A stretch of DNA of 64,000 bases from an uncultured Prevotellaceae bacterium (GCA_900318345.1 ONKD01000021.1:1-64000); one strand, 5' to 3'. Positions 52,988 through 62,900 are shown, counted from the first letter of the stretch. Made by a program: numbers and translations. Notes: generated by a model not told the origin, from the letters alone.

Positions 52988-54571
52988 ATGAAGAAATTAT
53001 TTACATTTGCTGCATGTGCCCTGATGGCTTCGGCCGCTTGGGCTAATGTGATTACACTTGACTTGAACAAGCCGATTAATCCTGCAACCATTGAGTATGG
53101 TGCCAACAATGTGTGGACCGAGTGCTACAATGATGTGGATTATACGTGGCTCGAGTTCGGTGACGAGAATGGCGAGTTCATGCTCTCGCACCTTATTGAC
53201 GGCGAGGGCGCCTCGTGGGGTGGCTCCTACTGGGACGGTTTCGCCCCCGCTATCGGTGGTGACATCACCGACTATGGTCAGCCTGGCAGCGGTGGTACGT
53301 GGACAACCAACTTTGGTGGCTGCATGGCCGGTGGCGGTTGCGTCATCAATGCTGACGGTTCGGTGACTGCCGACCCCAATCAGCCCTATTTCGTGGCATA
53401 TTACAGCAGCTGGGCTATGGAAGGTCCCAGCAATCAGGTGATGTTTGTGGATGCAAACGGCGGCACGACTTTTGAGCCCGTGGGCGTGTATGTGTGCAAC
53501 CACCCCTGGCCCTATTACGGTTGTGCGCATGGTGACGATTTCGGCCGTGCTTTTGAAGAGGGTGACTATTTTGAGCTCACCGCCCATGGTGTTGATGCCG
53601 AGGGTAATGAGACGACCGTTTCGATGAATCTCATTGAGTTTACCGATGGCGAGCTCAAGGCTGCTAATGACTGGACTTTCTTTGACCTGTCGAGCCTGGG
53701 CGAGGTAGTATCGGTTTACTTCACTTTGACTTCGACCGATGTGGGTGCCTATGGTATGAACACCGCCGCTTATTTTTGCATGGACAAGTTCCAGGTGAAG
53801 GGTGCCGCTCAGGCCAGCGAATTGACCGTTGCCGACGGTGACGAAGTAGGCGAGTATGCTCCTGTCTTTGGTTACAATTATGATATGCCTCAGCACAACC
53901 AGATGCAGTATCCTGCTGCTGAGTTGGCTGGTATGGCCGAAGGCACCGAAATCACCGCTATGAAGTTCTATACCGGTACCATCAATGAGGTGAACAATCT
54001 GGGTGGCTCTGTGAAGGTTTCATTGGCTAATTTGGAAGATGTAACCCCTTGGAGCGTTGACGGCTATGGTTATGCTTCTGGCGACTTGCTCGATGTTGAT
54101 GTTACTACAGTTGCAGCTACTGTAGTTCCTGCTGCCGATGAGAATGGCGTTTGGACCATCACCTTCGATGCTCCCTTTACCTATGCTGGTGGAGCTCTGT
54201 TGGTAGAAATTCAGTCCCTTGAGGAAGGTAGCTGGCAGAATACCAATTTCTATGGTAAGGCGTTTGACGCTCACTATGTTTTGAGTGTTTATGGTTATGC
54301 TGATTCCAAGAAGACTCAGAAGGTTCTGCCTAAGGTGACTTTCACTATTAATGGTAGCGACACACCTCAACCTCAGGGTCTGCGTGGTGACGTGAACGTC
54401 AATAATGAGGTTTCTATCGCTGATGTGACCGCCCTCATCGACTACCTGTTGAGCGGTGATGCAAGTGCAATCAGCCTCGAGAATGCAGACTGCAACCTTC
54501 AGGATGGTGTTACTATCGCCGACGTGACTGCCCTCATCGACTATCTGCTGAGTGGCAACTGGGCCAACTAA
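52988..54571 (+). CDS. DUF4465 protein with tandem-family module and dockerin
   Basis: 527 residues. Signal peptide (LFTFAACALMASAAWA). Residues about 25-265 are a DUF4465 domain (GASWGGSYWDGFAPAI, GGTTFEPVGVYVCNHPW, WTFFDLSSLGEVVSVYFTL, GAYGMNTAAYFCMDKFQVKG). Residues about 275-465 are the same module found in the 39895-46580 family (APVFGYNYDMPQHNQMQYPA), closest to the 45147 protein. A dockerin pair ends it (DVNVNNEVSIAD, DCNLQDGVTIAD). Only 41 bases separate it from the propeller gene, so riboswitch control is likely. It joins the B12 locus and the tandem family in one protein. Confidence 0.82.
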   Translation: MKKLFTFAACALMASAAWANVITLDLNKPINPATIEYGANNVWTECYNDVDYTWLEFGDENGEFMLSHLIDGEGASWGGSYWDGFAPAIGGDITDYGQPGSGGTWTTNFGGCMAGGGCVINADGSVTADPNQPYFVAYYSSWAMEGPSNQVMFVDANGGTTFEPVGVYVCNHPWPYYGCAHGDDFGRAFEEGDYFELTAHGVDAEGNETTVSMNLIEFTDGELKAANDWTFFDLSSLGEVVSVYFTLTSTDVGAYGMNTAAYFCMDKFQVKGAAQASELTVADGDEVGEYAPVFGYNYDMPQHNQMQYPAAELAGMAEGTEITAMKFYTGTINEVNNLGGSVKVSLANLEDVTPWSVDGYGYASGDLLDVDVTTVAATVVPAADENGVWTITFDAPFTYAGGALLVEIQSLEEGSWQNTNFYGKAFDAHYVLSVYGYADSKKTQKVLPKVTFTINGSDTPQPQGLRGDVNVNNEVSIADVTALIDYLLSGDASAISLENADCNLQDGVTIADVTALIDYLLSGNWAN

Positions 54572-54590
54572 TCGCGGTCTATCATCTGGT

Positions 54591-54683
54591 AGTTGCCGAT
54601 GTAATAAGTCCTTTGACGGTGTGAAAGTTGCTGTTCCGACCAATACCGACGGCACAACCAGCACTGCAAGGGCAATGAAATGA
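54591..54683 (+). pseudogene. possible remnant of a secreted-protein C-terminal tail
   Basis: Just after the stop of the 52988 gene, a frame ending at a TGA (54681-54683) reads GVKVAVPTNTDGTTSTARAM-Lys. This resembles the C-terminal tail of the small secreted protein at 37345 (IQVTTYTDGTTNAVKVIK). No start or upstream coding part remains. A decayed gene end is inferred; the similarity is short. Confidence 0.3.
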
Positions 54684-54736
54684 TCTATGCTTGATTGAAA
54701 AGTTATAAAGTATAGTATATAGTAACCATGATTGTG

Positions 54737-54781
54737 AGAACGTCCTGGAGGCGCAATAGGCCGACAGGACGTTCTCTTTTT
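54737..54781 (+). terminator. rho-independent terminator of the second B12 operon
   Basis: A perfect 10-bp stem (54737-54746 with 54766-54775), then CTTTTT. Confidence 0.75.
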
Positions 54782-54790
54782 AGGCTCCCC

Positions 54791-54835
54791 CAAAAACAGA
54801 AAGGCGTCTGTCCCTGGAATAGGGGCAAACGCCTT
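54791..54835 (-). terminator. rho-independent terminator of greA/HIT genes
   Basis: Outer stem 54801-54807 with 54829-54835 plus inner pairing; on the minus strand a T5 run (54796-54792) follows. Confidence 0.65.
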
Positions 54836-54861
54836 GTGATAGGGTGGATGCTAAGTGATGC

Positions 54862-55254
54862 TTACATCTTAGCCGCGATGGCAGCAGCAATGGCTTGCAT
54901 CTCCTCGGCCGGCAGGCTCAACTTGGGACCACCGAATGCCATGTCCTTCTCGCTCTGCAGGGGAACGAGGTGGATGTGGCAATGGGGCACCTCAAGGCCC
55001 AGGACACCGATGCCGATGCGCTTGCAGGGAACTGCCTGCTCGAGCGCCATAGCCACCTTGCGGGCAAATGCCCAAAGTCCGGCGTACTCTTCCTCGTCGA
55101 GGTCAAACATATAGTTTACCTCGTGTTTGGGAATAACCAGGGTGTGACCCTTAGCCATGGGATTGATGTCGAGGAATGCAAAGTAGCGGTCGTCCTCGGC
55201 TACCTTGTAGCTGGGAATCTCACCAGCTGCGATTTTGCTGAATATTGTTGCCAT
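54862..55254 (-). CDS. HIT family nucleotide-binding protein
   Basis: 130 residues from the ATG at 55254; the frame is open to 55284, but that would overlap greA. The histidine triad His91-x-His93-x-His95 (PHCHIHLVPL) marks a nucleoside phosphoramidase/phosphatase-like HIT protein (Hint/HinT branch). The N-terminus IFSKIAAGEIPSYKVAEDD and GHTLVIPKHEV are typical. It follows greA by 4 bases and is probably cotranscribed. Confidence 0.92.
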   Translation of the reverse strand: MATIFSKIAAGEIPSYKVAEDDRYFAFLDINPMAKGHTLVIPKHEVNYMFDLDEEEYAGLWAFARKVAMALEQAVPCKRIGIGVLGLEVPHCHIHLVPLQSEKDMAFGGPKLSLPAEEMQAIAAAIAAKM

Positions 55255-55258
55255 AATG

Positions 55259-55729
55259 TTAAATCTCGATTTTGAGGATTTCAAATTTCATGAGTCCGGC
55301 GGGCGCCTGTACCTCAACGGTCTCGCCAACCTTGTGGCCGAGCAGTCCCTTAGCAATGGGAGTTGAGATGGAAATCTTACCCTCGCGCAGGTTGGCTTCG
55401 GTCTCGGTAACGATGGTATAGGTCACGGTAGCCTTGTTCTTGAGGTTGCGGATGGTAACTTTGGTGAGCAGTTGGACCTCGTCGGTGGAAATTTTGCTCT
55501 CATCGATGATGCGTGCCGACGCGATAAGTGATTTGAGCTCAGCAATCTTGGCTTCGAGCATACCTTGGCGTTCCTTGGCGGCATCATATTCTGCGTTCTC
55601 TGAAAGGTCTCCCTTGTCACGGGCTTCAACAATAGCGCGGACTACTTCGGGACGTTCGACGTTTTCAAGATGGGCAAGTTCGGCCATCTTTTTGTCGTAA
55701 CCTTCCTGTGTCATGTAAGTAATAGCCAT
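55259..55729 (-). CDS. greA: transcription elongation factor GreA
   Basis: 156 residues. It rescues backtracked RNA polymerase by stimulating transcript cleavage. The N-terminal coiled coil (about 1-75) carries the acidic tip (ARDKGDLSENAEYDAAKERQ). The C-terminal FKBP-like domain is at about 80-156 (ISISTPIAKGLLGHKVGETV). A TACCTTTG element at 55840-55833 gives a promoter. Normal length. Confidence 0.95.
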   Translation of the reverse strand: MAITYMTQEGYDKKMAELAHLENVERPEVVRAIVEARDKGDLSENAEYDAAKERQGMLEAKIAELKSLIASARIIDESKISTDEVQLLTKVTIRNLKNKATVTYTIVTETEANLREGKISISTPIAKGLLGHKVGETVEVQAPAGLMKFEILKIEI

Positions 55730-55959
55730 GCTAAAATACTGTGTTTTTTTAATTTTTAAGATTCAAAAAATTAGAAGAATCTCAACTATTTGCTGGTGAG
55801 ATCCCTCGCGGTTAATACTTGTTTTAACGGTGCAAAGGTAGATATTTTTTTTCAATCACAGTGCCATATTGTTAATAAAATCACGCTTTTTTATTGAAAT
55901 TTAACCGATAATGGCACGATGACTATTTGTTCTAGTAGGGGTGAAAAAGAATGGTGCGG

Positions 55960-57396
55960 TTATCGCTTCCATAGGGCGATAATCTGCCTTGAAGCGATAG
56001 CCACGCTCATGGTGGTCAGGACAGCCGCAATAACCGTTTTACCGCACTCCATGGCTGCCAGCACGCATGATGTCACGGCGAGTGTCCACAACAGATTGTA
56101 GATACATGCCCTGGTTACGGTCAAGCGGTAATTCTTGAAATAAACGACCGCGATGATGAGGGTGTAAAGGAGGTAAGATACCAGGAAGGCAATGCCGAGT
56201 CCCGTGAGCCCCCACCAGCGATAGAACAGGATGTTGAGCACAAGGTTGATGATGGCGCTGGCGACCTCGGTCCACAAGTAGGTCTTGCCATCACCCTTGG
56301 CCAGGATGGTGAACGCCAGGCACCACGAGAGCGTGCGCAGCACGGTACCAATCATGCCCCACGAGACAAACGAGAGGATGGAGTTGTACTCGGGCGTATA
56401 GAGAATCCACACCACTAGTTCGCGCAACAGGATAAACAGCGCCACAACGGGCGCCATGACAGCGATGGAGACATTGATTTCTTGAGAGACAAAGGCACGC
56501 AGCCTCAAGCGGCTCTCGGCGACACGGGCCAGTCGTGGGTAATATTCCATGCCCAGGGCTGTGAGGATAAGTCCAGTGTATTTATTAATTAATGTATAGC
56601 CCGCCTGATACAAGCCGACGACCTCGGTGCCCGCATCGATGTTGAGCCAGGCGTTGAAGACATAGCTGGCCAGAATGCTGGCAAAATTGCCCAGGGTCAT
56701 GTAGATGCCTAGCTTGACGAAGCTTTTGCCCAAATCAAAGGTCTCCTTATTGCTCACGGGAACCGGAGCATAGTCGCGGTTGCGGAATAACCAGGCGAAA
56801 ACAGCCAGTGCTGTTGCATAGGCGATGATTGAAGGCAGGATGCTGCGCTCACGCAGGAGATAAAACAGGGGAATGGAAACCACTAGGCCCGCGATTGTGC
56901 CCCACAGTGTGACGCTTGCCAGCCGCTTGAGGCGCGCAGTGCCTTGCAGGACGGCATATTCACCGTTAGTGAGCGCCTGCAGCAGCACGGCTATGCTCAA
57001 GGCTACAAAGCCCCAGATGTGTGTCGTGTTGCCAAAGGTGACCTGACTCAGCAACGGGGCAAGCGCGAGCGTGAGCAGGGCACCGGCAAGTCCAAGCCAC
57101 AACGACCACTTGCGCACCACGGTAATCATGCGGGCAACGATAGTGGTGGAATTTTGCTCATGGGCTTGTGAAATATCGCGCACACTGCTGGAGCGGATGC
57201 CCAGGTTGGTGCCGATGGATATCATCTCCAACGCGTTGTTGAACAGGCCGAAAAGTCCAGTTCCCACAGGGCCTATCCACAAGGCGACGAGCTTGGTGCG
57301 GATAATTGAACACAGGATGCCAGCGACCTGGACTCCACCGAAGAGTCCCATCGCTTTCATCGCCATGCGTGATATGTTGCCCTGCTTGCCTGCCAT
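55960..57396 (-). CDS. oligosaccharide flippase (Wzx/MATE-like) family protein
   Basis: 478 residues, about twelve to fourteen membrane helices, starting FGGVQVAGILCSIIRTKLVAL and containing GPVGTGLFGLFNNALEMIS. This fits the polysaccharide-biosynthesis branch of the MOP exporter superfamily that flips lipid-linked sugars across the inner membrane. The gene follows the acetyltransferase at 57409 by 12 bases; no glycosyltransferases are nearby, so the glycan is unknown. Confidence 0.85.
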   Translation of the reverse strand: MAGKQGNISRMAMKAMGLFGGVQVAGILCSIIRTKLVALWIGPVGTGLFGLFNNALEMISIGTNLGIRSSSVRDISQAHEQNSTTIVARMITVVRKWSLWLGLAGALLTLALAPLLSQVTFGNTTHIWGFVALSIAVLLQALTNGEYAVLQGTARLKRLASVTLWGTIAGLVVSIPLFYLLRERSILPSIIAYATALAVFAWLFRNRDYAPVPVSNKETFDLGKSFVKLGIYMTLGNFASILASYVFNAWLNIDAGTEVVGLYQAGYTLINKYTGLILTALGMEYYPRLARVAESRLRLRAFVSQEINVSIAVMAPVVALFILLRELVVWILYTPEYNSILSFVSWGMIGTVLRTLSWCLAFTILAKGDGKTYLWTEVASAIINLVLNILFYRWWGLTGLGIAFLVSYLLYTLIIAVVYFKNYRLTVTRACIYNLLWTLAVTSCVLAAMECGKTVIAAVLTTMSVAIASRQIIALWKR

Positions 57397-57408
57397 CGCT
57401 GCGTGGGG

Positions 57409-58356
57409 TTAGAGATTGACCTCAAATGTGTTATAGACGATGCCGCGACCGCCGAGGCGGGATTTCTGCCTCACGAGCCCCTCGTTGAGGTAACGCCCGT
57501 GGTCCTCGTTAGAGATGCCGAAGTCAAAGTAACGGTAATCAGGCTTGGTGTATTCGGCGATGAGGTATTCAAACAGCAGAGTCAAGGCCTTACTGTCTTT
57601 TCCTGTTGGTGAGGCGCAAATGTATTGGCAGTGGGCCACAGGGGCGTTCAAGTACATCACGACACCAGCCAGCAACTCATCGTTGAGCGTGGCGGTGTAG
57701 AGACGGATGTTCTCAGGGAAACGGTCATGCAGCAGCAGGATCTCGTCAAGGGTGTGGACAGGGCGAGTGCCGTAACGCGAGTCGAGCAGTGACGACAGCA
57801 GCTGCCAATAGCCTTGCCAGTCCTCGCTGGGCCCTACTTGGATACCGGCTTTGCGGGCCGCATTGGCTCCGCTCTTGTTGCCGCGGTCTAGGGCGAGCGG
57901 GCATGTCAGGTCGATGGTGGTGGAGATGTTGGTCTCGATAATTGCCGCATTGTGACGGAATAGAGCATACAAGTCCTCCTCACAGGGATAGCGGTGGTAG
58001 ATGTGGGGCACGGACTTGTAAACCAGCCGTTTGATGCCGTTGCCCACCATCCAGTTACAGGCAGCATCCATTACCTCAAGCATAACGGTGGCGTCAAAGT
58101 GCTTGAGCGGAACAATCCACCCGCCATAGGTCAGCCCACGATGGGAATACAGTGTCTCCTGGTCGATGCATGCAGGCAGCATGGCACAGGGCTTGCCGTC
58201 GCGCAAGGCTATGAGCGAGCAATCGGTGAACCGGTCGCTATGATAGTCCATATAATTGCGCTGGTGCATGAACGTGCCATTGCGGCTGTGCCTGACAAAT
58301 TCGTCCCATTGCGTCGCCATCGAGGCTTTGTAGCGGATAATCTCCATGATGCTCAT
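57409..58356 (-). CDS. GNAT/FemAB-like acetyltransferase
   Basis: 315 residues. The arrangement of an N-terminal NGTFMHQRNYMDYHSDRF segment and a C-terminal LNDELLAGVVMYLNAP ... YRYFDFGISNEDHGRYLNEG resembles the FemAB/acetyltransf_6 branch of the GNAT fold. Members transfer acyl groups or amino acids in envelope or polysaccharide synthesis. With the flippase gene 12 bases downstream, a role in surface-sugar modification is plausible. It is divergent from the symporter gene. Confidence 0.75.
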   Translation of the reverse strand: MSIMEIIRYKASMATQWDEFVRHSRNGTFMHQRNYMDYHSDRFTDCSLIALRDGKPCAMLPACIDQETLYSHRGLTYGGWIVPLKHFDATVMLEVMDAACNWMVGNGIKRLVYKSVPHIYHRYPCEEDLYALFRHNAAIIETNISTTIDLTCPLALDRGNKSGANAARKAGIQVGPSEDWQGYWQLLSSLLDSRYGTRPVHTLDEILLLHDRFPENIRLYTATLNDELLAGVVMYLNAPVAHCQYICASPTGKDSKALTLLFEYLIAEYTKPDYRYFDFGISNEDHGRYLNEGLVRQKSRLGGRGIVYNTFEVNL

Positions 58357-58392
58357 TTAATTTTTAAAACGCAAAATTACGCTAAAAAATAT

Positions 58393-58400
58393 TACCTTTG
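58393..58400 (+). promoter_or_regulatory. promoter -7 element of the symporter gene
   Basis: TACCTTTG, 32 bases before the ATG at 58433. The 76-base divergent gap also holds a minus-strand TAATTTTG (58380-58373) for the acetyltransferase gene. Confidence 0.5.
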
Positions 58401-58432
58401 CGCAAAAATTTAGAAATATCATAATTAAGCAG

Positions 58433-59608
58433 ATGAAACTATCTAAAATTGGCCTGTTGCCTCGCATTATCATTGCGATTATCCTGGGTGTAGTGTGTGG
58501 CATGTTCTTTCCCGAGTGGGCTGTGAGGTGCTTTGTTACCTTCAATAGTGTGTTCAGCCATTTCCTGTCGTTCCTTATCCCGCTCATCATTGTGGGCCTG
58601 GTGACGCCAGCTATTGCCGACATTGGCAAGGGAGCGGGTAAACTATTGTTGATCACGGCACTGATCGCCTATGGTGACACGGTATTCTCGGGTTTCCTGA
58701 GCTACTTTACCAGCACAAGCATTTTCCCGTCGCTCATCGATCGCAGTCAGGCAGCCCAGGCTGTCGCTACCGTCGAGGAACTCAAGCCGTTTTTCACTAT
58801 TGAGATTCCGCCGCTGCTCGACGTGATGAGCGCGTTGATTACAGCCTTTGTCATGGGACTGGGCATCAGCTTCTTTGAGTCTCCTAACCTGAAAAAGGCA
58901 TTTGACGAGTTTCGCGACATCATCGCCAAAACCATCGAGGTGGCGCTGATACCCATCTTGCCCATATACATCTTCTCGATATTCCTGAACATGTCCTACT
59001 CGGGACAGGCATGGCGTATTATTAACGTGTTTATCGCCATTATTGGAGTCATCTTTGTGATGCACATCTTCCTGCTTGTGCTCCAGTATTGCATTGCCGG
59101 GGCTATTGCCCACCGTAATCCCTTTAGGGCGCTCTATAACATGCTGCCCGCCTATTTCACTGCCCTGGGTACCTCATCGTCGGCAGCAACGATCCCCGTG
59201 ACCATGAAGCAGGTTAAGGCTAATGGTGTGAGCGACGGCATTGCAGGCTTTGTGGTGCCGCTGTGTGCCACTATTCACTTGTCGGGCAGCGCGATGAAGA
59301 TTACCGCATGTGCCATCGCCTTGATGATTATGCAGGGCGGAAGCATCGCCATTGGACCATTCACGGGCTTTATTCTGATGCTGGGCGTGATGATGGTCGC
59401 TGCTCCAGGCGTGCCGGGCGGTGCCATCATGGCCGCGCTGGGCGTGCTGCAGTCCATATTGGGCTTTACTCCAGAACAACAAGCGATTATGATCGCGTTA
59501 TACATCGCGATGGACAGCTTCGGTACCGCGTGCAATGTGACGGGCGATGGAGCCATAGCGCTGGTTGTTGACCGCATCTACAGCAAAAAGAAAGAAATTG
59601 CCGATTGA
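58433..59608 (+). CDS. dicarboxylate/amino acid:cation symporter
   Basis: 391 residues, eight to nine membrane segments and re-entrant loops of the DAACS (GltP/DctA/SstT) family. Visible are the family start GLLPRIIIAIILGVVCGMFFP, the Ser-rich hairpin TALGTSSSAATIPVTM, and the cation/substrate region IHLSGSAMKITAC and GVPGGAIMAALG. It takes up acidic amino acids or C4-dicarboxylates, or serine/threonine, with sodium or protons; the exact substrate is not determined. Confidence 0.88.
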   Translation: MKLSKIGLLPRIIIAIILGVVCGMFFPEWAVRCFVTFNSVFSHFLSFLIPLIIVGLVTPAIADIGKGAGKLLLITALIAYGDTVFSGFLSYFTSTSIFPSLIDRSQAAQAVATVEELKPFFTIEIPPLLDVMSALITAFVMGLGISFFESPNLKKAFDEFRDIIAKTIEVALIPILPIYIFSIFLNMSYSGQAWRIINVFIAIIGVIFVMHIFLLVLQYCIAGAIAHRNPFRALYNMLPAYFTALGTSSSAATIPVTMKQVKANGVSDGIAGFVVPLCATIHLSGSAMKITACAIALMIMQGGSIAIGPFTGFILMLGVMMVAAPGVPGGAIMAALGVLQSILGFTPEQQAIMIALYIAMDSFGTACNVTGDGAIALVVDRIYSKKKEIAD

Positions 59609-59724
59609 GGCGTTGACTGCATATAGTTGCTCAATTCCTGCTTTTTTCGGTGAAATCATCATTTTTTTTAAAAAAAGTGCAAAAAAGTTTTGTATGTGGA
59701 GAAATGATATTATCTTTGTAGCGC

Positions 59725-59812
59725 ATAAAGGGAAAATATTATTTTGATTCATTAGAGAGTTTCGGATTAACTGTACTGTTGGTATAATAGAATGGTTAAT
59801 CCATTCTTTTTT
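59725..59812 (+). ncRNA. candidate small RNA with orphan promoter and terminator
   Basis: A consensus promoter (TTG 59690-59692, 18 bases, TATCTTTG 59711-59718) faces a gap with no plus-strand gene. About 70 bases on, GAATGG-TTAAT-CCATTC (59790-59806) followed by TTTTTT (59807-59812) is a textbook intrinsic terminator. No coding frame of useful length lies between. The predicted transcript is about 85-90 nt. The next gene is convergent (the BspA-like gene). No known RNA family is recognised; it could also be a decayed transcription unit. Confidence 0.4.
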
Positions 59813-59843
59813 GTCTCTATCGATGTAGAGAGACACTAAGAAG

Positions 59844-59882
59844 AACGAGAAATGCCGGTCGTTATGGCCGGCATCTCTCGTT
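59844..59882 (-). terminator. terminator of the BspA-like gene
   Basis: A stem of about 14 pairs with one mismatch (59844-59858 with 59868-59882), followed on the minus strand by CTTCTT. It could also back up the plus-strand small RNA. Confidence 0.65.
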
Positions 59883-59909
59883 TAAATAATGATGGTTGAA
59901 TCGTCTATA

Positions 59910-62900
59910 TTAATGTGACAGAATATAGTCGATGACGGCGTTGATGTCAGAGATGTTAACCTCGCCATCGCCATTCACGTCGGCGCCAGGAGCCATGTTG
60001 CCACCCAAAATGGCGTCGATAATGTCACTGACATCAGAGATGTTCACCTCACCGTCACCATTCACGTCGCCAGGGACAGGCTCTGGGCCAGGTCCGGGCT
60101 CGTTATAGGTAGCACCGCACACGCCATAGGCCTCAACACCCTCGATGGCAAAGGTTACAGTGGTTGGCATCGTGCCGTCTTCATTGGCCTTAGCAGGCAG
60201 GCACTTGATGCCACTGTGGTGCAACGGGTTATTGGTGTCAAGGGCCACACTGTTGCGGATGGCGTCGGCATCGGTCGCGGGAGCGATATAGCTCCAGTAG
60301 ATGTACTCGCCATCGCTGTTGATCTGGGCCACGTTAGCAATCTCACCACTATCCTCAGCTCCCTCAACCTTGATGGGCGAATCATCGATGAGTTCACAGT
60401 CGGCGATACGCAGGTCGGCGTTGCCCTCCAGGTCGGCACCGGTCTCCATGTTCTCGATCTTGTTCAAGGCGATGCGGTAGATGCCGGGCACGCAGCCGTT
60501 GGGGTCGGTCTGTACCTGCATGTACAGGTAGCCGTTCTCCTCGTCGAGGTAGAAGGTCTTGATAATGGCATCCTTGAATAGGGCATTGTAGTGCTTGGTG
60601 TGGCCAGCGCCGCCGTCGGGGTAGATGTCACCCTTCTTGAAGCGCAGCAGGCAGATGCCGTTGAACTTCTTACTCATCCAGAAGATGCCGTGCTTGTCCT
60701 GGGTGAAGCCGCCAGTGATGGAGCCCCAACTGATCTCGTCGTTGTAGTAGGGTAGCCACTGGTTCTGCAGCAGGAAGGGCTGCTGGCCATAGAGGCCCGT
60801 CGTGTCGGCGTTCAGCTCGTGGATGCCCACGTTGCGGTCACTGATGTAGATCTTGTTCTCATTCTTGTCGATGAACATGGTGAACGGGTCCTCGCTGGGT
60901 GCGTAGCCCACATTATTTAATACGGTCACACGGTAGAAGATGCCGTTAGTGTTATTGACATAGAACAGCTCGCCATCACCCAGAGGTTGGTTGGGATCCT
61001 GATAGGTGAATCGTTGGCCGGCCACGGCTACATACACGCGGTTCTTGTAGCTTTGCAGTGTGAAGGCATGCTGACCGGCGTTGAAGTTGGTGTTCACGAT
61101 GTTGCCACTCTCATCCTTGTACATCAGGCTGCCGTCGGTGGTCGCAAAATAGAGGCCAGAGGGACAGCCCAGTGTAGCACCGTCGCCCTGGATGGTCGGG
61201 TCGGCTACGATGTTAAGATAACGCCACTGGTTCGCGCTCTTGTATGCGTTGACCGACTCGGGAGCCACCTTGCAGACAACATTGCCTTGGCTCTCGTTAA
61301 ACACGCCTGCAGCCAGGGCGGGAGTGTTGACGTTGAGCACGCGCAATGTTTGGATGGTGGCGGGCACAGAACCAGGCTCCATGTAGTTCACATTGGCGGG
61401 AATCTCCATGCTCTCGAGAGCTGTGCAGCCCTCAAAGCAGTTGCGCATCATGTTGGTCGTGGTGGTGGGCAGTGTGGCACTGGTCAGCTGCAGGCAACCG
61501 GCGCACAAGCCCTGAGGAATCTCGTTGCGGCCCTCGGCGATAACGATGGACTGCAATGCCGATCCAGCAAACACGTTTTGACCCACGGTGACATTGCTGG
61601 CGAGCGTGTAGGACTCGATGTCGCTATAGGCAAAGCCATAGTTGCCGATGGTGGCCAGTGCGGGCAGTTCAACGCTCGTGAATGGCGCGTAAGCAAGACC
61701 GTAATTGTCGATGCTGGTCACCGTGGGATTGCTGTAGGATGTGGCCATTTCGCCCTCATGGGCGGTAACCAGCAAGCGGTTGCCAGCGGCATTGAGCAGC
61801 ACACCATTCTCGAGCTTAAAGCTGGCGCATTCGGCGGGAAGAATGATGGAGGCAAGGGTGGGGATCGGGGCAAAGGCGCCCTGACCGATGCTGGTTACGC
61901 TCGCTGGAATGCTCACGCCAGTTAACTGAGTGTTAGCAAAAGCTTGTGTGCCAATGGCGGTAAGGCTGCCAGGAAGCACGATGTCACCTTGCAATTTGCT
62001 ATTCTCAAAGGCGCTCTGGCTGATTGATGTGAGTGCACTGGGGAATGTGAATGAGGTGAGCGCTGTGTTGTAAAAGGCCGTGATGCCGATGCTGGTCACA
62101 GCGTCACCCATTGAGAAATGAGTGAGGTTGCGGCAGCCGTTAAAGGTGCTTTGCTCGATGGTCGTGACGGCATGAGGGATATCGATGCCGGTCAGCGACG
62201 TGCAGCTGGCAAAGGCGCTGTTGCCGATGCTGTTCACCTTGTTGCCTTCTTCAAAGGTAACGGTTTGCAATGCTGTGCAACCTTGGAAGGTGGTGCCCTG
62301 GATGGTTGTGGTCTCGCCACCGATGACCAGCGTCTTGAGGCCGCCCATGTTGTGGAATGGCTGCTCGGCGTTGGTATATGCGCTGGCATCGACATTGCGG
62401 CCCATGTAGATGTACTCGATGCTGTTGATGGCCACGCGGGCTTCGCTGTTGGCGCCAAACATGTTCACCTTCATCACCACAGGCTCAGAACCTGGGGCAA
62501 TAATCAGGGTCTTGAGGTTGGGGCAGTTGGCAAACTCCTCGCTGATGGGTTTGTTCCAACCAGGCCAAATCGTGACTTCTTCAAGGCTCGTGCAACCATT
62601 GAACACACCACTGCCCACGCTGGTTACCGTCGACGGTAGAGGACTATGGGTTAATGCCGAACATCCCTTGAAGGTGTTGCGCGCGATGGTGACGCAGGTG
62701 GCGGGTAGCGTCACGCTGGTCAGGTCCCTACAGTCGAGGAACGAGTTGGCCGCCGTGGCGACAACGGTATATTCTGTACCGTCAACTGTGATGGTCTCGG
62801 GGATAACGATGTCACCCGTATAGAACAGGGTGTCATAGGGGGTCACGTTCTTGTCGATAGTGTACTTGGCGATGGTCGCCTCCTTTTTGGTCGTGTTGGT

